Assembly (NCBI GenBank): GCA_946479725.1
Contig: CAMLHB010000157.1
Span: forward strand, 1 to 5,765
DNA from: an uncultured Actinomycetes bacterium
Lineage (GTDB): Bacteria; Actinomycetota; Thermoleophilia; Solirubrobacterales; 70-9
Direction: 5' to 3'
DNA: 5,765 nucleotides
Shown here: positions 1 through 5,513 of the stretch, one piece after another
How the letters are laid out: each line of letters opens with the position of its first letter
How positions within the stretch are numbered: the first letter of the stretch is position 1
Made by a program: the position numbers and the translations under genes
Notes under the pieces: generated by a model
Database searches by the model: none
What the model saw: only the letters and a program-made list of their open reading frames with translations
Told to the model about the DNA's origin: nothing

Positions 1-1362
1 GAGGCCTTCGAGGCGGGCGGGGCGCCGCGGCCGCTCTACCGGGAGCTGCTGGGGGAGCTGGGGCAGCGGGACCTGGCCGAGCTGCGGGAGCGGGTCGAGG
101 CGGGCGTCGCGGAGAGCGGTCTCACCTTCGGCGAAGACAGGCCGATCCCGATCGACCCGGTCCCGCGGCTGATCGGCGACGAGGAGTGGGAGAGGCTCGA
201 AGCGGGGCTGCTGCAGCGGGCGGGCGCCCTCAACGCCTTCCTCGCCGACGCCTACGGGCCGCAGCGGATCTTCGACGCCGGCGTCGTGCCGCGCCGCCTG
301 CTCGAGACCTCGGAGGGGTACGCGCCGGCGATGGCGGGACTGCTCGACTCAGGGGCGCCGCCGGCGACGGTGGCGGGGCTGGACCTGGTCCGCGGGGCCG
401 ACGGCGAGCTGCGGGTGCTGGAGGACAACCTGCGGATGCCCTCGGGCGCCTGCTACTCGCTGGCGATTCGGGAAATCGTCGAGCCGGAGCTCCGCGCTTC
501 GCCGCGACCGAGGAACCTCGGCGGCTATCTGGAGAAGCTGGGCGAGGCGATCCGGGCCGCGGCACCGGAGGGACGCGACGAAACCTTCGCCGTGGTCCTC
601 TCCGATGGCCCCGAGAACGGCGCCTGGTACGAGCACGAGCGGGTCGGCCGGGAGCTGGACCTGCCGATCGTCACCCCCGACCAGCTGGAGACCAGCCGCG
701 GGCGCCTGTTCGCCCGGATATCCCGCCGGCGCCATCAGGTCGACGTCCTCTACCGCCGCCTCGACTCCGACCAGATCACCGAGGCGGACGGCAACCCGAC
801 CGAGCTGGGAGAGCTGCTGCTGCCGGCGCTGCGGTCGGGGCGGCTGCGCTGCGTCAACGCCTTCGGCACCGGCCTCGCCGACGACAAGCTCGCCCACGCC
901 TACGCCGAGCGGATGATCGAGTTCTACCTCGGCGAGGAGCCGCTGCTGGGCTCGGTCCCGAGCTATGACCTCAGCGAGGAGGGCGACCGGGAAGAGGCGA
1001 TGGAGCGGCTCGACGAACTGGTGATCAAGCCGCGGGGCGGCTTCGGCGGCCACGGGGTGACGATCATGCCGCGGGCGAGCGAGCCGGAGCGCAAGCGGGC
1101 GCTGGCGGTGGTGCGGCGGCGGCCCGAGCGCTTCATCGCCCAGGAGCCGGTCGCGCTGTCCTCCCACCCGACCGTCCGCGACGGCGGCCTGCGCCCGCGC
1201 CGGGTCGACCTGCGCCCGTTCGTGGTCAGCTGGGCGGGCGGGCAGGCGGCGATGGTCGGAGGCCTCACCCGCTTCGCGCAGGGCGCCGGCGAGATGATCG
1301 TCAACAGCTCCCAGGGCGGTGGCTGCAAGGACACCTGGGTAGTGGAGAATCCGCAGGCATGA
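1..1362 (+). CDS. Circularly permuted ATP-grasp type 2 family protein (DUF404/DUF407), 5'-truncated
   Basis: The reading frame is open from base 1 and gives 453 residues. The visible N-terminus (Leu-Tyr-Arg-Glu-Leu-Leu region) already aligns with the family's first helix, so probably only a few to about 20 residues are missing. Family hallmarks seen, numbered from base 1: an N-terminal block with ALNAFLADAYG near residues 76-86; EDNLRMPSGACY (about 141-152); DVLYRRLDSD (about 248-257); NAFGTGLADDKLAHAYAERM (about 286-305); the Gly-rich nucleotide loop KPRGGFGGHG (about 343-352); LSSHPTV (about 386-392); VDLRPFVV (about 402-409); and the C-terminal GGLTRFAQGAG...NSSQGGGCKDTWV block. ATP-grasp enzymes join a carboxylate to an amine through an acyl-phosphate. 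This subfamily is predicted to be a peptide or amide ligase, often encoded beside alpha-E and transglutaminase-like proteins, but its substrate is not known. Here the next gene is instead a C26 hydrolase, overlapping by 4 nt (ATGA). Family assignment is secure; the reaction is inferred. Confidence 0.93.
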   Translation, partial: EAFEAGGAPRPLYRELLGELGQRDLAELRERVEAGVAESGLTFGEDRPIPIDPVPRLIGDEEWERLEAGLLQRAGALNAFLADAYGPQRIFDAGVVPRRLLETSEGYAPAMAGLLDSGAPPATVAGLDLVRGADGELRVLEDNLRMPSGACYSLAIREIVEPELRASPRPRNLGGYLEKLGEAIRAAAPEGRDETFAVVLSDGPENGAWYEHERVGRELDLPIVTPDQLETSRGRLFARISRRRHQVDVLYRRLDSDQITEADGNPTELGELLLPALRSGRLRCVNAFGTGLADDKLAHAYAERMIEFYLGEEPLLGSVPSYDLSEEGDREEAMERLDELVIKPRGGFGGHGVTIMPRASEPERKRALAVVRRRPERFIAQEPVALSSHPTVRDGGLRPRRVDLRPFVVSWAGGQAAMVGGLTRFAQGAGEMIVNSSQGGGCKDTWVVENPQA

Positions 1363-2147
1363 AGCGAGGCGCCCAGAACGGACGGCCCCTGATCGGGGTC
1401 ACCACCTCGGAGGTGCGGGTCCCCGAGCGGATCGAACAGACTCCCCAGAGCGACCCGAAGGTGCGCGAGATGGTCCTCGGCCTCACCTACCTGCGAGCAC
1501 TGGAGGCGGCGGGCGGGGTGCCGATGGTGATGCCACCGCTGCCGGAGGAGGCGATCGGGCCGCTGCTCGACCGCCTCGACGGGATCTGCCTCTCCGGCGG
1601 CCCGGACCTCGATCCCGATACCTACGGTGCCCGGCCGCATCCGGAGCTGGGTCCGACGGAGCCAGACCTCGACCGCTTCGAGCTAGCGATGGCGCGCAGC
1701 GCGGACGCGCGCGAGATGCCGATCCTGGCGATCTGCCGCGGTACCCAGGCGCTCAACGTCGCTCGCGGCGGCTCGCTGATCCAGCACCTGCCGGAGGCCT
1801 CGCCGGAGTTCGCCCACCGACAGTCGGCACCCGGCAACGAGACCAGCCACAGGATCGACATCGAGCCGGGCAGCCGGCTGTCGGTCGCGCTGGGCGACGA
1901 CGAGGTGGAGGTCCCCGACGTCCTCGACGTCAACTCCTTCCACCACCAGGCGATCGAGCGACTGGGCGAGGGGCTGAAGGTCACCGCGCGGGCGCCGGAC
2001 GGGACGATCGAGGCGGTCGAGGATCCCTCCCGTCCCTTTTTGATCGGTGTCCAGTGGCACGCCGAGACGCTCGTCCACCGACCCTACGAGGCGGCATTGT
2101 TCAGGCGTTTCGTGGAAGCGTGCTGGCTTAGTCCCGTGGTGGCCTGA
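1359..2147 (+). CDS. Gamma-glutamyl-gamma-aminobutyrate hydrolase family protein (PuuD-like, peptidase C26)
   Basis: The 262-residue product is the usual length for the family. It has the class I glutamine-amidotransferase fold signature: SGGPDLDPDTYG (residues 79-90, oxyanion-side GGxDxxP motif), the nucleophile elbow ILAICRGTQALNVARGG (122-138) with Cys126, the SFHHQAIERLG block (193-203), and GVQWHAE (230-236) giving His234 and Glu236 of the triad. All catalytic residues are present. Relatives hydrolyse gamma-glutamyl amide bonds, for example gamma-Glu-GABA in the putrescine pathway, or other gamma-glutamyl conjugates. The ATG overlaps the ATP-grasp stop codon as ATGA, with a GGAG at 1344-1347 set 11 nt back, so translational coupling is likely. 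No puu-pathway gene (ligase, oxidase or aldehyde dehydrogenase) is visible, so a putrescine role is not supported. The more economical inference is that it acts on, or trims, the product or substrate of the adjacent ATP-grasp enzyme. Cytosolic: no signal peptide is seen. Confidence 0.93.
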   Translation: MKRGAQNGRPLIGVTTSEVRVPERIEQTPQSDPKVREMVLGLTYLRALEAAGGVPMVMPPLPEEAIGPLLDRLDGICLSGGPDLDPDTYGARPHPELGPTEPDLDRFELAMARSADAREMPILAICRGTQALNVARGGSLIQHLPEASPEFAHRQSAPGNETSHRIDIEPGSRLSVALGDDEVEVPDVLDVNSFHHQAIERLGEGLKVTARAPDGTIEAVEDPSRPFLIGVQWHAETLVHRPYEAALFRRFVEACWLSPVVA

Positions 2148-2176
2148 CCAAGCAGTTCAAGGACGCAGGGAGCGCC

Positions 2177-2191
2177 GTGTGCTCTGCACAC
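2177..2191. terminator. Possible bidirectional terminator hairpin between convergent genes
   Basis: A perfect 6-bp inverted repeat GTGTGC-TCT-GCACAC lies in the 73-bp gap between the C26 hydrolase stop and the stop codon of the oppositely oriented thioesterase gene. The position suits a shared terminator. There is no T-run on either side and the stem is short, so this may be only an incidental palindrome. It is the best terminator-like structure in this gap. Confidence 0.3.
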
Positions 2192-2220
2192 AAGCGACCG
2201 AGGACGCCGAAATGCGCCGG

Positions 2221-2676
2221 TCAGGGCGCCACGGGCGGCAGGACGAACTGGGAGACGATCAGGTTCGCCGCCAGGCGCGGCTCGGTGCCTTCGCGGCGAC
2301 GGTCGATCCGGACCTCGATCACGACCGTGCTCTTGCCGACGTGGAGGGGCTCGGCCCGGGCCTCGATCTCGTCGCCGAGGATGCCGGCGGCGAAAACGTT
2401 CAGCTTCAGCTCGATCGTCGTGAAGTTGTGGCCGGGCGGGATGCAGCGGAAGGTCGACCAGGCGGCGACGGTGTCGCCGAGCGCGGTCCAAACGCCGCCG
2501 TGGACGAAGCCGCCCGGATGCAGGTGGCGTTTGTCGACGACGATCGAGCCGCGGGCGTGCGAATCCTCGACCTCGAGCGGCTCGATCCCGAGGTCACCGG
2601 GGAAGCTGCCGGGCAGGAATGCCTTGACCGACTCGGGGGTGATCATCGAACTCGGGTGCGGCGCGTTGTTCATCAC
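2221..2676 (-). CDS. PaaI-family hotdog-fold acyl-CoA thioesterase
   Basis: The 151-residue product has single-domain hotdog thioesterase features: HLHPGGFVHGG (residues 51-61) leading into the central helix WTALGDTVAAW (63-73), then NFTTIELKLNVF (84-95) and the HVGKSTVVIEVRI strand (112-124). The Asp68 in LGDT aligns with the catalytic Asp of PaaI-type enzymes, where HGG...LADT is typical. These enzymes hydrolyse CoA thioesters of aryl or medium acyl groups, releasing CoA. The start is uncertain. GTG at 2676 is followed directly by ATG at 2673, and another ATG lies at 2646; none has a clear Shine-Dalgarno. The region just upstream is occupied by a strong inverted repeat. It lies 52 bp downstream of the thiolase on the same strand, so a two-gene acyl-CoA operon is plausible, though the hairpin could uncouple them. 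The exact acyl substrate cannot be read from sequence. Confidence 0.9.
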   Translation of the reverse strand: MMNNAPHPSSMITPESVKAFLPGSFPGDLGIEPLEVEDSHARGSIVVDKRHLHPGGFVHGGVWTALGDTVAAWSTFRCIPPGHNFTTIELKLNVFAAGILGDEIEARAEPLHVGKSTVVIEVRIDRRREGTEPRLAANLIVSQFVLPPVAP

Positions 2677-2682
2677 GGTGAG

Positions 2683-2720
2683 TGGTGAGTTGACCTGGCT
2701 ATTGGCAGGTCAACTCACCA
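2683..2720. repeat. Perfect 15-bp inverted repeat (8-nt spacer) between thiolase and thioesterase genes
   Basis: The arm TGGTGAGTTGACCTG (2683-2697) is exactly reverse-complementary to CAGGTCAACTCACCA (2706-2720), with an 8-nt spacer at 2698-2705. Each arm is itself an imperfect dyad of the form GGT-N6-ACC (2684-2695 and 2708-2719, centres 24 bp apart). The heptamer GGTGAGT is also repeated in tandem at 2677-2683 and 2684-2690. In the minus-strand transcript the structure would sit between the thiolase stop and the thioesterase start, ending 6 nt before the GTG. No U-tract follows it, so it is not a textbook intrinsic terminator. It could be a paired operator, an attenuating or stabilising hairpin, or both. 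Confidence 0.85.
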
Positions 2721-2728
2721 ATCGTCCC

Positions 2729-3892
2729 TTAGTTCAGTCTTTCTACGAGCATTGCCTTGCCCTGACCTCCGGCGACGCACATCGTCTCCAGGCCGACCTG
2801 CTTGTCGTCGGTCTCGAGCACGTTCAGCAGGGTGCCCATGATCCGGGCGCCGGTCATCCCGAAGGGGTGGCCGAGGGCGATCGCGCCGCCGTGGGTGTTG
2901 AGCCTGTCTTCGTCGATCCCGCATTCGGCCATGATCGGGATCACCTGGGCGGCGAAGGCCTCGTTCAGCTCGACCCGGTCGACGTCGCCGATCGTCATCC
3001 CGGCGCGGTCGAGGACCTTCTTGATCGCGCCGATCGGGGCGACGCCCATCAGCTCCGGCTCGTTGCCGTGGGTGGCGGCGGTGATGATCCGGGCGCGCGG
3101 CTTCAGGCCCAGCTCCTTGGCCTTGTCGGCGCTCATCAGCAGCACCGCGGCGGCGCCGTCGTTGAGCGGGCAGGAGTTGCCGGCGGTGACGCCGCCGCCG
3201 CCTTCGAAGGCCTCCGGCAGTTCGGAGAGCTTCTCCAGGGTTGAGGAGGCGCGGGGACCGTCGTCCTTGGTCACCTCGGTGCCGTCCTCGAGCTTGACCG
3301 GGACGATCTCGCGGTCGAAGAAGCCGTCTTCCTGCGACTTGACGGCCAGTTCCTGCGAGCGCTGCGCGAACTTGTCCATGTCGGCGCGGCTGACCTCGTA
3401 CTTCTTGGCGACGTTGACGGCGGTGATGCCCATGTCGATGTAGGCGTTGGGCTGGCCGTTCTCGCCGATCAGGTTGGGGTTGCGGTCGGCAGCCCCGGCG
3501 GGCTCGGTGCGCTCGTTGAACTTGCTCACCCACTCGACCCCGACGGCCAGGTAGGCGTCGCCCTCGCCGGCCTTGATCGCGTTGCCGGCGTGGCGGATCG
3601 CGTCGAGGCTGGAGGAGCAGTAGCGGGAGACGGTGACCCCGTTGACCTCCTGCGGCAGCTTCTCGCTGAGCAGGGAGATGATCCGGGCGATGTTGAAGGC
3701 CTCGAGGCCCTGCGGCATGCCGACGCCGCAGAAGACGTCTTCGATCATCGCCGGGTCGACCTCGGGATTGCGCTCGAGCAGCTGGTCGACCACGAAGGCG
3801 CCCATCTCCTCGGGCCGCAGCTGGGCCAGCGAGCCCTTGAAGGCACGGCCGATCGGCGTGCGGATGGTGTCGACGACTACTGCTTCGGGCAT
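2729..3892 (-). CDS. Thiolase (acetyl-CoA C-acyltransferase, degradative FadA-like)
   Basis: The 387-residue product is the normal length for a tetrameric thiolase. Catalytic motifs are all present: nucleophile Cys92 in VSRYCSSSLDAIRHA (residues 88-102), NEAFAAQ (310-316), His342 in GGAIALGHPFGMTGAR (335-350) and Cys372 in CVAGGQGKAM (372-381). The GNSCPLNDGAAA segment (238-249) is typical of thiolases. The enzyme cleaves 3-ketoacyl-CoA with CoA to acetyl-CoA plus a shortened acyl-CoA (or the reverse condensation). The N-terminal half, with GMPQGLEAFNIARI (58-71), points to the beta-oxidation type rather than the biosynthetic type. The start at 3892 is chosen because GAGGAG lies 6 nt upstream and MPEAVVVDTIRTPIG is the expected family N-terminus. 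A longer in-frame start at 3982 would add 30 unconserved residues and run through the palindrome. Chain-length or ring-pathway specificity is not determinable. The thioesterase follows downstream. Confidence 0.95.
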   Translation of the reverse strand: MPEAVVVDTIRTPIGRAFKGSLAQLRPEEMGAFVVDQLLERNPEVDPAMIEDVFCGVGMPQGLEAFNIARIISLLSEKLPQEVNGVTVSRYCSSSLDAIRHAGNAIKAGEGDAYLAVGVEWVSKFNERTEPAGAADRNPNLIGENGQPNAYIDMGITAVNVAKKYEVSRADMDKFAQRSQELAVKSQEDGFFDREIVPVKLEDGTEVTKDDGPRASSTLEKLSELPEAFEGGGGVTAGNSCPLNDGAAAVLLMSADKAKELGLKPRARIITAATHGNEPELMGVAPIGAIKKVLDRAGMTIGDVDRVELNEAFAAQVIPIMAECGIDEDRLNTHGGAIALGHPFGMTGARIMGTLLNVLETDDKQVGLETMCVAGGQGKAMLVERLN

Positions 3893-3898
3893 TCCTAT

Positions 3899-3904
3899 CT
3901 CCTC
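3899..3904 (-). promoter_or_regulatory. Ribosome binding site fixing the thiolase start
   Basis: On the minus strand GAGGAG lies 6 nt before the ATG at 3892 (AGAGGAG-ATAGGA-ATG). This strong match and spacing decides against the longer in-frame start at 3982. Confidence 0.85.
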
Positions 3905-3965
3905 TAAGAGTCTGGAAGGGCTAGCGACTGCGGGGGCAGGGTAGTTGACGGGGCAGCATGGACGT

Positions 3966-3985
3966 TTTGTGCGGATTCGCACAAA
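3966..3985. promoter_or_regulatory. Operator-like palindrome in the thiolase/DUF5679 divergent region
   Basis: TTTGTGCG (3966-3973) and CGCACAAA (3978-3985) are perfect 8-bp inverted arms around the 4-bp spacer GATT. The site is 73 bp upstream of the thiolase start and 99 bp upstream of the DUF5679 start. Its TGCG-N4-CGCA core and 20-bp length resemble operators of small dimeric repressors. IclR-family sites of the PcaR/PobR kind, with a TTCG-type half-site and short A/T spacer, are the closest form I recall, and that link is inference. A poor promoter match for the thiolase (TTGTGC, minus strand of 3979-3984, then CATGCT at 3955-3960, 18 bp apart) would overlap it, which would suit repression. 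No regulator gene is in the window. Confidence 0.6.
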
Positions 3986-4050
3986 GTAAGGCGGGGGCGT
4001 CGGGAACCTGCGTTACATTCGCCTCAATCCACCTCGCCGGTAGCGCGAGA

Positions 4051-4068
4051 TTTGCCGTTCGCGGCAAG
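4051..4068 (+). promoter_or_regulatory. UUCG-loop hairpin abutting the DUF5679 ribosome binding site
   Basis: TTGCCG (4052-4057), loop TTCG (4058-4061) and CGGCAA (4062-4067) form a perfect 6-bp stem, extendable by a U-G pair at 4051/4068. It ends directly before the Shine-Dalgarno at 4069-4076. The loop is UUCG but is closed by G-C rather than the extra-stable C-G. In the mRNA it would leave the ribosome site exposed and could shield the 5' end from decay. A DNA-binding role cannot be excluded. The rest of the 192-bp gap (3893-4084) holds only a weak -10-like TACATT (4014-4019) with no matching -35, and an isolated TTGACG (3945-3950). Confidence 0.5.
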
Positions 4069-4076
4069 AAAGGAGG
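4069..4076 (+). promoter_or_regulatory. Near-perfect Shine-Dalgarno for the small DUF5679 gene
   Basis: AAAGGAGG lies 8 nt before the ATG at 4085. It is the strongest ribosome binding site in the window and supports this 48-residue frame as a genuine, well-translated gene. Confidence 0.9.
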
Positions 4077-4084
4077 GCCCCTTC

Positions 4085-4231
4085 ATGCCTGAGGGTTACT
4101 GCGTCAAGGAGCGCAAGAAGGTCGAGATCAAAGACGCCAAACAGGTGACGATGAAGAACGGTCGTCCGGCGATTCAGGGTGTCTGCCCTGACTGCGGGAC
4201 GAAGATCTTCAAGATCGGGAAACTCGAATAG
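4085..4231 (+). CDS. DUF5679-family small zinc-ribbon-like protein (48 aa)
   Basis: This short gene encodes a compact basic protein that starts MPEGYCVKERKK, continues with VTMKNGRPAIQGVCPDCGTK (residues 21-40) and ends KIFKIGKLE. The TMKNGRPA...G.CP.CGTK.F.IG pattern is the hallmark of the DUF5679 family, small zinc-ribbon proteins found in Actinobacteria and Chloroflexota, of unknown function. Visible potential metal ligands are Cys6, Cys34 and Cys37. The position where I expect the second Cys of the first CxxC knuckle is Glu9 (C-V-K-E), so the knuckle is incomplete. The start is fixed by an excellent ribosome binding site. It has 8 Lys plus Arg residues, so nucleic-acid contact is possible, but that is inference. 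It lies 45 bp upstream of the sigma factor gene on the same strand and may share a transcript with it. Cytosolic, with no membrane segment. Confidence 0.88.
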   Translation: MPEGYCVKERKKVEIKDAKQVTMKNGRPAIQGVCPDCGTKIFKIGKLE

Positions 4232-4276
4232 GGCCCTCGCCGAGAGGAATCTGAACCCGGCGCGGCCGGGGAGCGT

Positions 4277-4816
4277 ATGCCGGGTCGAATGATCCAGCTT
4301 GGAAATTCGACCCGGGGCGCGCTCAGCCGCGAACGCGACGTCCGCGAGGCCTACGCCGCCCACTCCGGCGAGCTGTACGGCTTCGCGGTGCGCTCGCTGG
4401 GGGACTCCGGCCTCGCTGAGGAGGCGGTGCAGGAGACCTTCGTCCGCGCCTGGCGCGCGGGCGAGCGCTTCGACCCGAAGATCGGCTCGCTGCGGACCTG
4501 GCTGTTCGCGATCCTCCGCAACGTCGTCATCGACCTCGGGCGGGCGCGATCGGTGCGGCCGGGGGTCGTCGAGGGCGGCATCGAGCCGGCGGTCGAACCG
4601 CTCGACGAGGCGCTGCAGGCCTGGCAGATGGAGGAGGCGATGCGCCGGCTCGGCGAGGACCACCGGCGGGTGCTGGTCGAGACCTACTACCGCGGCCGCC
4701 CCTACGCCGAGGTGGCGGCGGAGCTCGGAGTGCCGGAGGGAACCGTGAAGAGCCGCGTCTACTACGGGCTGCGGGCGCTGCGGGTCGTGCTCGAGGAGAT
4801 GGGCTATGAAGACTAG
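4277..4816 (+). CDS. ECF (extracytoplasmic function) sigma factor, SigL-like
   Basis: The 179-residue product has the two-domain ECF architecture without region 3. Region 2 is at about residues 24-92, with YGFAVRSLGDSGLAEEAVQETFVRAWRAG for core-polymerase and -10 recognition, then SLRTWLFAILRNVVIDLGRAR. Region 4 is at about 117-171, with MRRLGEDHRRVLVETYYRGRPYAEVAAELGVPEGTVKSR containing the -35-binding helix-turn-helix. The HRRVLVETYYRGR...GTVKSRVYYGLRALR segment resembles actinobacterial SigL-type sigmas. It directs RNA polymerase to a small stress or envelope regulon and should be held inactive by the anti-sigma encoded next, which overlaps it by 11 nt. The start is not firmly fixed: ATG 4277 has GGGGAG only 3 nt upstream, and an in-frame ATG at 4289 is an alternative that loses just four unconserved residues. 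Confidence 0.95.
   Translation: MPGRMIQLGNSTRGALSRERDVREAYAAHSGELYGFAVRSLGDSGLAEEAVQETFVRAWRAGERFDPKIGSLRTWLFAILRNVVIDLGRARSVRPGVVEGGIEPAVEPLDEALQAWQMEEAMRRLGEDHRRVLVETYYRGRPYAEVAAELGVPEGTVKSRVYYGLRALRVVLEEMGYED
4793..4798 (+). promoter_or_regulatory. Ribosome binding site for the anti-sigma gene, inside the sigma gene
   Basis: GAGGAG lies 7 nt before the ATG at 4806, within the codons for the sigma factor's C-terminal LEEMG. Its placement supports the 11-nt overlap start and coupled synthesis of sigma and anti-sigma. Confidence 0.8.
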
Positions 4817-5513
4817 GAACGAGTGCCGCGAATGGCGCGAGCTGCTGGGGGCCTACGCGCTCGGCCACCTGGAGGGCGACGAGCGGGCCGGCCTCGAGGC
4901 GCACCTCGAGGGCTGCGCCGGCTGCCGCGAGGAGCTGGCGGCCCTGGCGCCGGTGGCGCGGATGCTCCCCCACGCCGACCCCGCCCGCTTCGGCCCGGCG
5001 CCGCAGCCGCCGCCGGAGCTGGGGCAGCGGATCGCGGCGACGATCGCGGCCGAGAAGCAGCAGGTCGACCAGAAGCGCCGGCGGCGGCTCTTCGGCGGCT
5101 TCGCCTTCGGCGGCGTTGCGGCGGCGGCCGCGGCCCTGCTCCTCTTCGTCCTCGGCGGCAACAGCGGCCAGGGGCCGGCGCAGCAGGTCAGGTTCGCCGA
5201 TCTTCCCGAGGGCATCAGCATCGACGCGACGCTGGAGCCCCATGCCTACGGCACCGAGATCCACATGTACGTGCACGGGGTGCCCTCGGGAACGCTCTGC
5301 AAGGTCTGGCTGCGGGGACCGAAGGACGTCTCCTATCCGGCGGGGACGTTCCGCTACCGCTGGGGCGACGACTCCGACGCCGTGCTCAGCTCGGCCCTCG
5401 ACCTCTCGCGCACGCGGGCGGTGGTGGTCGACACCGGCAAGCGCACTTTCGTGGCGCCGGTGAAGCAACCGGTCGCCGCACTTGACATCGAACACGAGGA
5501 GGAACCGACGTGA
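4806..5513 (+). CDS. Membrane-anchored zf-HC2 anti-sigma factor
   Basis: The 235-residue product has three parts. The cytosolic N-terminal zinc anti-sigma domain (about 1-55) carries HLEGCAGC with the Hx3Cx2C ligands His33, Cys37 and Cys40, plus Cys7 as the likely fourth ligand. A Pro-rich, then basic, linker (about 56-94, ending KRRRR) leads to one transmembrane helix (about 95-117, Ala/Leu/Phe-rich). The extracytoplasmic domain (about 118-235) contains YGTEIHMYVHGVPSG, CKVWLRG and a C-terminal VVVDTGKRTFVAPV strand, the beta-rich sensor type seen on actinobacterial anti-sigmas. The basic run before the helix fits an inside N-terminus. It should sequester the upstream ECF sigma at the membrane and release it on an external or redox signal. 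The intact ZAS motif leaves redox sensing possible, as for RslA/RsrA-type proteins, but this is inferred. It overlaps both neighbours (11 nt and 4 nt), so the three genes form one operon. Confidence 0.93.
   Translation: MKTRNECREWRELLGAYALGHLEGDERAGLEAHLEGCAGCREELAALAPVARMLPHADPARFGPAPQPPPELGQRIAATIAAEKQQVDQKRRRRLFGGFAFGGVAAAAAALLLFVLGGNSGQGPAQQVRFADLPEGISIDATLEPHAYGTEIHMYVHGVPSGTLCKVWLRGPKDVSYPAGTFRYRWGDDSDAVLSSALDLSRTRAVVVDTGKRTFVAPVKQPVAALDIEHEEEPT
5496..5502 (+). promoter_or_regulatory. Ribosome binding site for the lipoprotein gene
   Basis: GAGGAGG lies 7 nt before the GTG at 5510, inside the final codons of the anti-sigma gene (the EEE tract). It supports the GTG start despite the GTGA overlap. 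Confidence 0.85.

Noticed and set aside
186..968. Long plus-strand frame of 260 codons overlapping the ATP-grasp gene
   Set aside because: Arg/Ala/Gly-rich low-complexity translation in a different frame from the motif-rich ATP-grasp frame; typical GC-rich shadow.
349..1167. Minus-strand open frame of 272 codons opposite the ATP-grasp gene
   Set aside because: No recognisable motifs, fully antisense to a gene with strong family signatures.
2683..2720. Reading the 15-bp inverted repeat as terminal repeats of a mobile element
   Set aside because: The arms are only 8 nt apart with nothing between them, and no transposase is present; it is a hairpin or operator, not element ends.
2177..3244. 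Plus-strand open frame of 355 codons spanning the thioesterase and most of the thiolase
   Set aside because: Antisense to two clearly recognisable enzymes and crosses their intergenic repeat; the translation has no domain features.
2715..3533. Minus-strand frame of 272 codons offset from the thiolase
   Set aside because: Arg/Gln/Gly-rich shadow of the thiolase frame, which carries all catalytic motifs.
3945..3973. TTGACG at 3945-3950 as the -35 of a promoter for the DUF5679 gene
   Set aside because: No acceptable -10 sequence occurs 16-19 bp downstream (the region reads TTGTGCGG).
3893..3982. N-terminal extension of the thiolase to the start at 3982
   Set aside because: It would add 30 residues not found in thiolases, cover the palindrome and ignore the strong GAGGAG site before 3892.
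4013..4663. Minus-strand open frame of 216 codons opposite the DUF5679 and sigma genes
   Set aside because: Antisense to the sigma factor and the small gene; no family resemblance in the translation.
4527..5495. Minus-strand open frame of 322 codons opposite the sigma/anti-sigma genes
   Set aside because: Arg/Pro/Ala-rich antisense shadow; the plus-strand anti-sigma has ZAS and transmembrane signatures.
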